Shown piece after piece: positions 33,179 through 41,614 of a DNA stretch of 48,290 nt (within the stretch, counting starts at the first letter, position 1; each line of letters begins with the position of its first letter). Source of the DNA: an uncultured Mycoplasmatota bacterium (GTDB taxonomy: Bacteria; Bacillota_I; Bacilli_A; RF39; UBA660); the NCBI GenBank assembly GCA_947571135.1, contig CANOWY010000008.1, forward strand, positions 1 to 48,290, given 5' to 3'. The translations under genes were made by a program, and so were the position numbers. Under the pieces are notes generated by a model. It searched no databases. It was given only the letters and a program-made list of their open reading frames with translations, and was not told where the DNA came from.

Positions 33179-34289
33179 AAAAAACATAAATCATATTTTT
33201 ATAATTAAAATTCCATTCAAAATTACGCATAACAAGGACCTCTCCATCACTATCAGTATAATAATATAGTTTATCCTCTATCAAATAATATACAATACTT
33301 TCATTTACATAAATAATTTCTTTTACAGACTGATTCGATATCTTAGTCTTATAATCTCCTTGTACTTTAAACAAAATACCATCTAAAAGTTCATAAGTTG
33401 TATTGAATTTGTATTGAAAATGTACATCATTATTCACCAAAGCATTCATACCAATAACTTCCCACTCACCATTATTTAAAATCCGTCCTTGATTTTTCTT
33501 AGTAATGTCGTGAAATTTCAAACGCTTAGGATCAATCTCATATTCCTTTTTATTTTTCTTATCCACTAAATAGACTTTTTTATCTGTTGTACCCAAAAAA
33601 TAAGAATCGAAAGAAATTTCTTTATCTACAACTAACTCGCGTACTTTATTATTTTTGGTATTAATAACATAAAACTTACTAAAAACATATTTTGCGTTAT
33701 AATCTGCTATAATCAAATAATTTCCAGTTTTAATTGCCAAAGGAATATTGTAAATATCTTCATTAAAAAGTTTTATTTCTTTTTGACTATCACCAGATAA
33801 AACAGTAAAGCCTTCATAATTCCAAATAAAATATTTTTTATTATTTAGACTATATATAGACATATTTTTAAAATCTTTTTGTTCATAAGTTATTTCTTTT
33901 CTTAATGAAGAATCGATAATTTCATCATCTTCTATTAAATGAAAACTAACATATTCATTATTTTGAATACATAAAGGATACAAATCTAATTTCTTACCTT
34001 TAGGGACAATACATAAAGTATCTCCCTTTTCTTTTACATCTACATTTTGTATTAATTTCTTAGAATGAATATAAGATTGTTCCAAAGAAACAAAAAACTC
34101 TTTTTCCTTTACTTTAAAAATAAAATCATAACTTTTCTTTTCTTTTTGAAACTTTTCTAAAACAGTAACTTCTCCAAGACTATATTCTATTTCATAACTT
34201 TTACTACGAAAAATACCATAAAATAAAACAATCAAAATAAATACAAAAAGAATAAGTTTTCTTTTTTTAATCTTTTTGAATTTGACCAT
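33177..34289 (-). CDS. Hypothetical membrane-anchored beta-rich protein
   Basis: 370 residues. Lys-rich start (MVKFKKIKKRK), one transmembrane helix (about residues 12-28, LILFVFILIVLFYGIF) and a large exported domain. The domain contains many short strands with alternating hydrophobic/charged pattern (KKYFIWNYEGFTVLSGDSQ, YLIIADYNAKYVFSKFYVINTKNNKV, VYLVDKKNKKEYEID), which looks like a beta-propeller, but no blade family can be named. A Cys pair (LCIVPKGKKLDLYPLC) may form a disulfide. Its start overlaps the PH-like gene by 23 bp, suggesting coupled expression. Function unknown. Confidence 0.7.
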   Translation of the reverse strand: MVKFKKIKKRKLILFVFILIVLFYGIFRSKSYEIEYSLGEVTVLEKFQKEKKSYDFIFKVKEKEFFVSLEQSYIHSKKLIQNVDVKEKGDTLCIVPKGKKLDLYPLCIQNNEYVSFHLIEDDEIIDSSLRKEITYEQKDFKNMSIYSLNNKKYFIWNYEGFTVLSGDSQKEIKLFNEDIYNIPLAIKTGNYLIIADYNAKYVFSKFYVINTKNNKVRELVVDKEISFDSYFLGTTDKKVYLVDKKNKKEYEIDPKRLKFHDITKKNQGRILNNGEWEVIGMNALVNNDVHFQYKFNTTYELLDGILFKVQGDYKTKISNQSVKEIIYVNESIVYYLIEDKLYYYTDSDGEVLVMRNFEWNFNYKNMIYVF

Positions 34290-34710
34290 ACTTCTGTTTT
34301 TCCCTCATCATAAATTCAGAAATTTGCGTTTCAATTTCAGGAAGACTTTTTTTATCCAAATTTGTAAGTATTATAACTTCTTTTACAGTATCAATTGTAA
34401 TTTTACCCCATCGAATACCACGATAAATTTGCATATCGTTAAATAAATCTGGAGTAATAGAATTTAGAGAATACCCAATAAGTATCCTTTTTTGACCAAT
34501 CAAAATTCTCTTGTTTGTAAGCGCTACAATACAAGTAGAAAACCAATCAAGTGGATGTTCATTTTTCTGCCCTACAAACGCATAGATTACAACTTCCTCC
34601 GGATTTAAATGTTGTTCTATTACAGAACTATGTTTTTTTAATCGATTCCAACATACCGTCTTAGGATATTTTTTTTTAAATTCCATTACTTGCTCATACA
34701 AAGACTTCAT
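34267..34710 (-). CDS. Bacterial PH-domain-like (YokE-type) protein
   Basis: 147 residues. The core LNPEEVVIYAFVGQ, then IVALTNKRILIGQKRILIGYSLNSI, then WGKITIDTVKEVIILTNLD is typical of bacterial PH-like (YokE/bPH) domains: VxTNKRIL followed by a strand and a D/T-x-x-x-E turn. No signal or membrane segment, so it is likely cytoplasmic or membrane-peripheral. Ligand unknown. GAGGTG precedes the ATG. It overlaps the start of the anchored beta-rich gene, which makes a two-gene operon. Confidence 0.75.
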   Translation of the reverse strand: MKSLYEQVMEFKKKYPKTVCWNRLKKHSSVIEQHLNPEEVVIYAFVGQKNEHPLDWFSTCIVALTNKRILIGQKRILIGYSLNSITPDLFNDMQIYRGIRWGKITIDTVKEVIILTNLDKKSLPEIETQISEFMMREKQKYGQIQKD

Positions 34711-34766
34711 GCGCCACCTCTTCTAAAAATATTGTAACCCTATTTTTTAAGATGTGCAAGTTTTGT

Positions 34767-35264
34767 TCAGTCTTTAGCAGGAATACCTACTACAGTAGTG
34801 TTATCATTTACATTGTTTAAAACAACCGCCCCTGCTCCAATGCGAGCATTTTCTCCAATCACAATATTTCCAAGTACTTGCGCATGCGCTCCCACTAAAG
34901 CATTATCTTTTAAAGTAGGATGTCTTTTTCCTTTATTATCATGAATCCCACCTAAAGTAACTCCATGAAAAAGTGTCACATTATCTCCTATAATTGTCGT
35001 CTCTCCAATTACAACCCCAAATCCATGATCGATAAACAAATTTTTACCAATCGTAGCACCAGGATGAATTTCAATTCCAGTTTTTCTTTTTGCTTTCTCA
35101 GAAATAAATCTTGCCCAAAAGTAATGATGGCGTAAATATAAAAAATGAGAAATTTTATAATAAATTTGAACACGAAAACTGGGATAAAGGAATACTTCCC
35201 ACAGACTTTTCAAGGCAGGATCTTTTTCTTTAATTAATGCTATTTGTTCTTTTATAAATTTCAT
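34767..35264 (-). CDS. cysE: Serine O-acetyltransferase
   Basis: Cytoplasmic enzyme that makes O-acetylserine from serine and acetyl-CoA, the first committed step of cysteine synthesis. 165 residues, the short EpsC/CysE form. N-terminal helical part ([23 protein letters not shown]), then the left-handed beta-helix of hexapeptide repeats: [41 protein letters not shown] and [18 protein letters not shown]. The catalytic His/Asp region ([12 protein letters not shown]) is intact. The C-terminal tail that binds cysteine for feedback is very short (VVGIPAKD). The partner cysteine synthase is not in the window, and no T-box or S-box was found upstream. Confidence 0.93.
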   Translation of the reverse strand: MKFIKEQIALIKEKDPALKSLWEVFLYPSFRVQIYYKISHFLYLRHHYFWARFISEKAKRKTGIEIHPGATIGKNLFIDHGFGVVIGETTIIGDNVTLFHGVTLGGIHDNKGKRHPTLKDNALVGAHAQVLGNIVIGENARIGAGAVVLNNVNDNTTVVGIPAKD

Positions 35265-35324
35265 AAATCATCAACTCTAATGTATTTTATGAACAAAAGA
35301 ACAATAAGGAAAGTGTAAATAACT

Positions 35325-35349
35325 AAAAAAAGAACTTCCGCTCTTTTTT
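35325..35349 (-). terminator. Terminator of the YfcC-type transporter gene
   Basis: AAAGAGC and GTTCTTT arms with a GGAA loop and a T-run on the minus strand, overlapping the stop region. Confidence 0.7.
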
Positions 35350-36785
35350 TATACATATGTTAACAATACAAAAATAATAAGCAATAATGCTAACATAACT
35401 AATGCAAATTTCCAAATATATTTAATCCATTTCTTATATGGAATATCTAAATAAGTAAGTCCTAATAACATAATAGCACTCGTTGGAGCAACAAAACCTA
35501 CTAAACCATTTATAGTAACATAAATAAGCATTCCTATATTAAATGATGAGCCATAAGTAGTCACTAAAAGATCCCCAAGTGCATATCCTGCAAATCCAAA
35601 ATCAATATGGAAGAAACTAGATATCCCTGCACAAATAGTAGCTAAAAAAGGATTAAAGCCATCAGCAAAACTAGTAATCCAATTACAAATTGTTACAGTA
35701 AATGGACACCAATATACAAATACAAATACAATATATACCAATAACAATATTAATATGGGCTTAATAATTTTTTTAAGACCTTCAATAGCATTATCGATTA
35801 AGTCATCAAACTTAACACCATAGATAACGACTGATAGTAATAAAACAATAGCCATCACAATCGTAATTGTATATAAATCCCAAGCACCAAACGCTGTAGC
35901 GTTCTTTCCAACTATATAAGAAAGAATTGTATAATCTCCTACCGCTAAATCCGTTAGCCAAGTATGAAATTTAGTAAATGCAGTAATGTTAAAATTATCA
36001 CTCCAGTTGACATACCCTAATATTGTAAATACAAAAATTACAATTAAGAATAATGCCATTGGCCATACTTTTATTTTTTTACTTTTTTCTTCTTCTATTA
36101 CAAATAAATCATCTACGGTTTCTTCATTCTTTTTAGAACTCAAGGCTTTATTCATATGACGTACCATAAAGAAAGTAAATAAAATATAGGCTAAAGCAAG
36201 AATCCCAAAACGAATACCAATTTGTTCAGTAATAGATACCGTTTTATAATAATTTAAGTAATTGATAAAATAAACAAACCCTTCACTACCATAAGTGGCA
36301 CCTAAAATACCAACTAGCATAGAACCAAAAGTACATAAAAATGCTGTAATCTTATCTAAATTCATTTTACTAGCAATATTGATAATAAAAGGAATAAAAA
36401 TTAGAATAACATATGTTTGAGATAATATACTAGTTAATAAAGCAATAACAAATGAAGATACAAGTACAAATACTTTTTCCTTTCCTTTAAATTTACTGGC
36501 AACTTTACTAACCAATGCTTTGTACCCAGAAACATGTGACAAAATTCCATAAAACATTCCAACAAATAAAATGAACATTAATTGTTGAATAAAGAAATTG
36601 GCACTAAAAACACCAGATAACATAATATCTGCAAGTCCTTGTCTAGTTAGCCCAGATTTAACATAAGTTCCACCAGACAATGATCCTGCTGGAATAATCC
36701 AAGTCAATACAATAGTTACTAAAACTACCAATAAAATAATTTTAAATAGATCATGTTTTTCAAACATATTTTTAATTTTTCTCAA
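35349..36785 (-). CDS. YfcC/DcuC-like membrane transporter
   Basis: 478 residues with about 12 hydrophobic segments. The beginning (IILLVVLVTIVLTWIIPAGSLSGGTY) and the LTSILSQTYVILIFIPFIINIASKM and AFLCTFGSMLVGILGATYGSEGF regions resemble the YfcC/C4-dicarboxylate anaerobic carrier-like family (PF03606). Substrate (dicarboxylate, peptide or amino acid) is not certain. The charged loop at about 215-235 (KNEETVDDLFVIEEEKSKK) divides two halves. The start is a TTG: AGGAGG lies 9 nt before TTG 36785, whereas the first ATG (MFEKHD, 36767) is 27 nt away. Confidence 0.8.
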   Translation of the reverse strand: MRKIKNMFEKHDLFKIILLVVLVTIVLTWIIPAGSLSGGTYVKSGLTRQGLADIMLSGVFSANFFIQQLMFILFVGMFYGILSHVSGYKALVSKVASKFKGKEKVFVLVSSFVIALLTSILSQTYVILIFIPFIINIASKMNLDKITAFLCTFGSMLVGILGATYGSEGFVYFINYLNYYKTVSITEQIGIRFGILALAYILFTFFMVRHMNKALSSKKNEETVDDLFVIEEEKSKKIKVWPMALFLIVIFVFTILGYVNWSDNFNITAFTKFHTWLTDLAVGDYTILSYIVGKNATAFGAWDLYTITIVMAIVLLLSVVIYGVKFDDLIDNAIEGLKKIIKPILILLLVYIVFVFVYWCPFTVTICNWITSFADGFNPFLATICAGISSFFHIDFGFAGYALGDLLVTTYGSSFNIGMLIYVTINGLVGFVAPTSAIMLLGLTYLDIPYKKWIKYIWKFALVMLALLLIIFVLLTYV

Positions 36786-36830
36786 AATCTTCTACCTCCT
36801 AACAAAAATTATAGCACAAAATAACGCAAA

Positions 36831-36852
36831 AAAAAGACAATTGTGTCTTTTT
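36831..36852 (-). terminator. lysS terminator
   Basis: AAAAGACA-CAAT-TGTCTTTT followed by T-run on the minus strand. Confidence 0.8.
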
Positions 36853-36904
36853 TTAATGAAATTTTTGTGAAAATTATAAAATAAGAATACAAATTTACCA
36901 CAAT

Positions 36905-38368
36905 TTAATCTTTCGGTTTCATAAGAGGGAATAAAATACAATCTTTAATGTTATCCGAATTTGTTAAAAGTTGCATTAAACGATCAATTCCCATTCCCCA
37001 TCCACTAATTGGAGGCATTCCATATTCCATTGCTTCAATATAATCGTAATCCATAGGCATGGCTTCTTCATCTCCTCCTGCTTTTAACTCTGCTTGGTGA
37101 AGTAAACGTCTTTCTTGTTCCTGAGGATCGACAAGTTCTGAATAAGCGTTAATAATCTCTGCTCCATTAATAATTAATTGAAAACGATCTGTTATATTTG
37201 GATTTTCATCATTCGCTCTTGCTAAAGGAGATAAACTAATAGGATGACTTGTCATATAAAGAGGTCCAATAATATTAGGTCTTGCTACCTTTTTATAAAG
37301 TTGGTCTACTAAATTTCCATAACCTAAATTTTCAAGCGGTACATCACTATCGATTTCAATCTTTTCATGATGAATTTTTTCAAGCAAACTTTCTTTTGTA
37401 TTGCAAACATCAATGTCGATATTAGAATATTTCAAAATTAAATCTCTAAACGTTGCAACTTCCCATTCCCCATCTAAATTTATCAACTTATCTCCAATTT
37501 GAATTTCTAAAGTTCCAAATAAATTCTTAACAATCGTTTGTAACATACAACGTAGTAATTTCATATTATCCTCATAATTTAAATAAGCGCCATATCCTTC
37601 TATCATCGTAAAATCTTGTAAATGGGTCGCATCCATTCCTTCATTACGAAAACATCTAGCAATTTCAAACACTTTAGTAAATCCTCCCACTACTGCTCTT
37701 TTTAAATAGGTTTCGGGAGCAATTCTTAAATACAGATCAATATCGAGAGCATTATGATGTGTAGTAAAAGGCTTAGCAGTAGCACCACTTGCTTTATTAT
37801 TTAAAATAGGAGTTTCTATTTCTAAATAACCTAAACTGTTCAAATAACTTCTAATTTCCCACAGTAAACGACTACGAAGCAAGAATTTTTCTTTAGATTC
37901 ATCATTCATAATTAAATCTACATAGCGATTACGATAAATAGTTTCTTGATCTTCCAATCCATGAAATTTCTCTGGTAGTGGTTTTAATGCTTTTCCTAAA
38001 AATGTAAAAACATTAGCCCGAATCGTTTTTTCACCGGTATGAGTAGTAAATACCTCTCCTTCAACACCAATAAAATCTCCTAAATCAAAATTTTCTTTAA
38101 ACTCTTGGTATTTTTCTTCTCCAACCATGTCAATTTTAATAGAAATTTGGATTTTTCCCCCAATATCTCCAATCGTTAAAAAGGACATCTTTCCCATTTT
38201 ACGCATTAAAACAATACGACCTGCTACCCTAACATTAGTAACACCATCTTCTAAAGTACTTGCTTCTTTAATAGAATAATTTGTCTCATATTTTTCAGGA
38301 TAAGGTTTCTTTATATTTTTTAATTTCTCTCTTCTCACTAGTTCTTGTTCTGTAAACGTTCTTTCCAT
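36905..38368 (-). CDS. lysS: Lysine--tRNA ligase (class II)
   Basis: Cytoplasmic synthetase that charges tRNA-Lys. 487 residues, the normal length. N-terminal OB-fold anticodon domain (about residues 45-140, VRVAGRIVLMRKMGKMSFLTI), then the class II core: motif 1 LNSLGYLEIETPIL, the substrate loop GATAKPFTTHHNALDIDLYLRIAPE, motif 2 FEIARCFRNEGMDATHLQDFTMIE and motif 3 GMGIDRLMQLL. Substrate-binding residues look complete. It has a GGAAGTG site before ATG. It is followed by a terminator and lies between unrelated genes. Confidence 0.98.
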   Translation of the reverse strand: MERTFTEQELVRREKLKNIKKPYPEKYETNYSIKEASTLEDGVTNVRVAGRIVLMRKMGKMSFLTIGDIGGKIQISIKIDMVGEEKYQEFKENFDLGDFIGVEGEVFTTHTGEKTIRANVFTFLGKALKPLPEKFHGLEDQETIYRNRYVDLIMNDESKEKFLLRSRLLWEIRSYLNSLGYLEIETPILNNKASGATAKPFTTHHNALDIDLYLRIAPETYLKRAVVGGFTKVFEIARCFRNEGMDATHLQDFTMIEGYGAYLNYEDNMKLLRCMLQTIVKNLFGTLEIQIGDKLINLDGEWEVATFRDLILKYSNIDIDVCNTKESLLEKIHHEKIEIDSDVPLENLGYGNLVDQLYKKVARPNIIGPLYMTSHPISLSPLARANDENPNITDRFQLIINGAEIINAYSELVDPQEQERRLLHQAELKAGGDEEAMPMDYDYIEAMEYGMPPISGWGMGIDRLMQLLTNSDNIKDCILFPLMKPKD

Positions 38369-38416
38369 TTTTCCACTTCCTTTTTTATTTATGTTTAGTA
38401 TACAAAAAGGTTAAAA

Positions 38417-38443
38417 AAAATGCAAATTTTTATTCTGCATTTT
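38417..38443 (-). terminator. Terminator of the 38430-39098 gene
   Basis: AAAATGCA and TGCATTTT arms with an 11-nt loop, followed by TTTTTTTT on the minus strand; overlaps the end of the coding region. Confidence 0.75.
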
Positions 38444-39098
38444 CTTCTTGATTCACTTTGTCTTTCAAATTTCTACTTAAACAAATACCATTTTGAAACC
38501 TTTTAATTTGTTCATCAATAATAAACAAGGATTTACAAGATTCATAACTCTTTGTAAAATTTTCTAAAGCCTGATCTTTAAAGCCAGTAATTTTCTTTAT
38601 TATTTCTTCTTGAGAATCAAATTGTTTAATAAGATATTGCTTTGCATTTTGAATAGCATTATCATCATTACAAATCATACAAATATTATTAAAAAATAAT
38701 GGATTTTCTAAAATATAAGAACACTTATCCATAAACTCTTGTAAACTAAATTTCGAAAATATACCAAATTTATTCCTAAAAGAATATTCTGCAACAAAAC
38801 CATGATAATCTAAAGAATCTTTAGAAGATTCAAGAACTGGAGCAAATTGAAGAACTTCTCCCGTATAGAACTCAAAAAATTTTCCCCCTCCTTCATATCT
38901 TAGTAAAGTTTTCAAATATTGAAAGTCATTTGGAAGTTCTTGAGGAATAAAAATTCTTTGACTTGATGCACATACACTAAAAACAGCATTAAGATTTATC
39001 ATAACTAAAGTTCCTTTATTTAAATATTGGGCATAATTATCAATGTTGATTAAACTTAGAAAATCCCTTGCTTTTAAAGTCTTAACTTCATTAGCCAT
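38430..39098 (-). CDS. Hypothetical cytoplasmic protein
   Basis: 222 residues with no signal or membrane segment and no recognised domain. The sequence is mixed alpha/beta with long helical stretches near the C-terminus (AKQYLIKQFDSQEEIIKKI, LENFTKSYESCKSLFIIDEQIK). A clear AAGGAGG precedes the ATG. It has its own terminator before lysS. Nothing links it to lysS except position. Confidence 0.65.
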   Translation of the reverse strand: MANEVKTLKARDFLSLINIDNYAQYLNKGTLVMINLNAVFSVCASSQRIFIPQELPNDFQYLKTLLRYEGGGKFFEFYTGEVLQFAPVLESSKDSLDYHGFVAEYSFRNKFGIFSKFSLQEFMDKCSYILENPLFFNNICMICNDDNAIQNAKQYLIKQFDSQEEIIKKITGFKDQALENFTKSYESCKSLFIIDEQIKRFQNGICLSRNLKDKVNQEENAE

Positions 39099-39158
39099 AA
39101 ATAACCTCCTTCATTTCCCATTATAATATCACATATCACACAAATTACAAGTTAAATA

Positions 39159-39527
39159 CTATTTCTCCAACTCTGCTATTTTATTATTCCAATCTAATTT
39201 CAATTCTTCTAAAGGCTTAATTTCCTCTTCTAGTTCTTCGACTCTTTTTCTTTTTTCTTCTTCCTCTTTTTCTAACGCTTTAATAGTTTTACATTCATAA
39301 GAAAAGTTGAGTTCATCTTCGTTTTCTGTATTAAAGTCCCACACATTATCATCTATTATTTCTAGATATTCTTTATCTAAATTACCAATTTCTTCTTTTA
39401 ATTTTTCATTTTCATATTGTATGGCATTTACATCTTTAAATTGAAAAAAATCCACAAAAACAAATAAAAATGCAACGAAAATAAAACCAGCCTGTACGGC
39501 ACCTACAATCCTATACTTTTTATTCAT
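39159..39527 (-). CDS. Small membrane protein with coiled-coil tail
   Basis: From ATG 39527, about 122 residues. One hydrophobic segment (about residues 8-26, VGAVQAGFIFVAFLFVFVDFF) is followed by a Lys/Glu coiled coil (YENEKLKEEIGNLDKEYLEI, then KALEKEEEEKRKRVEELEEEI). This layout (membrane segment plus coil) mirrors the N-terminal half of the upstream C39-like protein, so the two may pair through their coils. The start overlaps the end of that gene by 8 bp, indicating coupled translation. Confidence 0.7.
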   Translation of the reverse strand: MNKKYRIVGAVQAGFIFVAFLFVFVDFFQFKDVNAIQYENEKLKEEIGNLDKEYLEIIDDNVWDFNTENEDELNFSYECKTIKALEKEEEEKRKRVEELEEEIKPLEELKLDWNNKIAELEK

Positions 39528-40506
39528 AATAAATTGCCCTTCTTCCATAAAAATCATAAGCATACTCAAACTTTTTCTTATCATAATTTACAAAAGTTCC
39601 AGTTAAAGGATCTGAAACTATTACTTTACTAGAAGTAGCACCAATCACTACCAAACTATGAAAATTACAATACCATGTAATCGTTTCCCCTGACTCTTTA
39701 TATTTCCAAGTATTACATTTTGTAGGAGTTCTATTATAAGAACTAGCCCATACTTGTACCGGTTTTCCCTGTTTTACAAGTTCAAGTATCTCATCAAGTG
39801 TCTTTCCTGTTGCCTTTACAATGCCACTCTTAAACTGATTTGCAACATCGATAATTGGATTTTCAAAAACACCATACCCATCTTTACTCATAGGATCTCC
39901 TACAAATTCTATTTCAGGATTCCCTCCATATTTAACACCATGTAAAGTATAAGGAGCATTTCCTTTTTTTAAAGCATTCACTATCTGTTTCGGTGTTACA
40001 TTCGTTCCATGGTATTTTAAAAGTAAATACAAAGAAATAGACTCACACCCATTAGGATAATCTTTTTTTTGATCAAACGTTGGAAAATCATCAATTCTAT
40101 ATAAAGGCGTATCTTGTAGTTCTTTGTACAAAGCATTGTATTCTTTTTTCAAAGTCTTAATTTCTGAATTTAAATTACTTTTCTTTTCTCTTAATTCCTG
40201 AATTCTGTTATCTAGAAAAACAATTTCATCCTCTAAACGTTTTTCCTCTAAATAAATTTGATTTATTTTCTCTTCCTTTTCTTCTTTCTCTTTCTCTAAA
40301 AAACGATTTTCGTTCACAATAGGAGTAAAATTTTTATAATCTAAAAAATAACAACCACAAAAAATAAGAAAAAACAAAATATTAACAGTAAGTAAAACAA
40401 CAAAAGTAATTTTCTCCGTGCCCAAATCTTTCTTCTTTTTCAAAAAATAACCAATTCCTGATGTAACACTCAACGCAAAAAGATAAAATAATAAAATCCA
40501 CTTCAT
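39520..40506 (-). CDS. Membrane-anchored C39-like cysteine peptidase
   Basis: From ATG 40506 (GGGTG upstream), 328 residues. Two hydrophobic segments at about residues 3-22 and 33-54, a coiled coil of about 65-130 (EKEKEEKEEKINQIYLEEKR), then a C39/papain-like domain from about 140. C154 lies in YPNGCESISLYLLLKYHG, H283 in NFHSLVVIG and D299 in VSDPLTG. This order and spacing match peptidase family C39-like domains (PF13529), so an outside-facing peptidase or amidase is likely. A Gln preceding the catalytic Cys is not obvious. It is the middle gene of a three-gene operon. Confidence 0.82.
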   Translation of the reverse strand: MKWILLFYLFALSVTSGIGYFLKKKKDLGTEKITFVVLLTVNILFFLIFCGCYFLDYKNFTPIVNENRFLEKEKEEKEEKINQIYLEEKRLEDEIVFLDNRIQELREKKSNLNSEIKTLKKEYNALYKELQDTPLYRIDDFPTFDQKKDYPNGCESISLYLLLKYHGTNVTPKQIVNALKKGNAPYTLHGVKYGGNPEIEFVGDPMSKDGYGVFENPIIDVANQFKSGIVKATGKTLDEILELVKQGKPVQVWASSYNRTPTKCNTWKYKESGETITWYCNFHSLVVIGATSSKVIVSDPLTGTFVNYDKKKFEYAYDFYGRRAIYYE

Positions 40507-40551
40507 AAAAATCACACCCATATTATATGATACCAACCCTCTTGACGCAAT

Positions 40552-41208
40552 TTATTTTTCTTGACAATAAATCCCATTTACAATATAGTCTTTTGGACAT
40601 TCATAACGTATCTTAGCAGGAATTTTTACTTCTTTCACACACTTATTTCCTTTTAACGTGTAACTAGAATCAGCACACATATATGCATTTGGCTTTTGTT
40701 CTTCTTTAAAAGTACAAAAACCACTATGTTCGTCATTTAAATTAATATAAAATTTTCCTTTTAATTCCGTTTTACAAGTTTCTTCTAAAATAGGAATAAT
40801 ATCTTTTTCTTCAACAGAATATACATTTGCTAAAGACATAAAATCAAATTTCATAGTAAACGTATTATCTTTAGTTGTAAGAATAACAGGCATTGCATTC
40901 ATTTCTAATTTTGTAATACACTCGTTACCATCCAAAGTATCTCCTGCTGAACAATAATAAACTTCGGTAGGTCTTATCTTTTGAACAACCTTAGAACTAT
41001 CTGAACTCTCTTTTACAATAGGTTCTTCTTGACTTTGCGGTTTTGACTCATTAATTTCTATGAGAATTCCTTCATTTTTCTCTTCTAATTTAACATCTTT
41101 TGTTTTATATTTAGCAAAAAACCAATGATTAAAAGAATAAAGCCCACACCCAATTCCTCCTAATAAAAGAAAAGAAAGAACCACTTTCACTTGTTTTTTT
41201 AATTTCAT
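40552..41208 (-). CDS. Membrane-anchored protein with three Cys-pair repeats
   Basis: 218 residues. N-terminal hydrophobic segment (about residues 9-28), a Glu/Ser-rich linker, then an exported part with three similar elements: YYCSAGDTLDGNECITK, YMCADSSYTLKGNKCVKE and YECPKDYIVNGIYCQEK. All follow Y-x-C-x7-8-(L/V)-x-G-x-x-C, with the first at about residue 84 and the other two at the end. A fourth Cys pair (ETCKTEL, GFCTF) lies in the middle. These would form disulfide-stabilised knots. No family name fits with confidence. First gene of the operon with the C39-like peptidase. Confidence 0.7.
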   Translation of the reverse strand: MKLKKQVKVVLSFLLLGGIGCGLYSFNHWFFAKYKTKDVKLEEKNEGILIEINESKPQSQEEPIVKESSDSSKVVQKIRPTEVYYCSAGDTLDGNECITKLEMNAMPVILTTKDNTFTMKFDFMSLANVYSVEEKDIIPILEETCKTELKGKFYINLNDEHSGFCTFKEEQKPNAYMCADSSYTLKGNKCVKEVKIPAKIRYECPKDYIVNGIYCQEK

Positions 41209-41229
41209 ACAAACACCACTTATATTTAT

Positions 41230-41258
41230 ATTTTAGCACATACATAAAACATAGTAAA
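41230..41258 (-). promoter_or_regulatory. Promoter of the Cys-repeat/C39 operon
   Basis: -35 TTTACT (41253-41258), 17-bp spacer, TGC-TAAAAT (-10 at 41230-41235). Confidence 0.6.
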
Positions 41259-41309
41259 TGAAAGAAAAATCTCCTGTCTTCTTAAATTAAAGACTTGTAA
41301 ATAAAATAC

Positions 41310-41338
41310 TTAACTCATTAAATACAAACTTGTATAAT
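41310..41338 (+). promoter_or_regulatory. Orphan plus-strand promoter-like sequence
   Basis: TTAACT (41310-41315), 17-bp spacer, TATAAT (41333-41338). No gene follows on this strand. Confidence 0.35.
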
Positions 41339-41614
41339 TAAATTAGATTGATTTTTTTCATGAGATACGAAAGTGAATAGTAAGTTATAAACAAAAAAAA
41401 TTTACAGTTATTTTTACTCAGAGATAATAAATATATTATTTTTAATTATTCATAAAACAAGCGCTAACTACTAATCTATATCAGTATAGCGCTTTCAATT
41501 AAAACTATGAGAGTTCTCTATATTGAATAACTCTTATATAACTATCATACACAATTTATATTTCTATACAATCTTTCCTATAAAAATTCAACGACCTAAA
41601 ATGTTATATTTTTT

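Larger units (their letters stand above)
41209..41614. other. Intergenic stretch with promoter-like sites and two hairpins
   Basis: About 400 AT-rich bases without a supported ORF. It contains a plus-strand promoter-like pair (41310-41338), an 8-bp stem AAGCGCTA...TAGCGCTT (41460-41496) and a second stem of GAGAGTT with AACTCTT nearby. These could be terminators of the ABC-F gene (minus) or part of a small RNA (plus). Confidence 0.4.
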
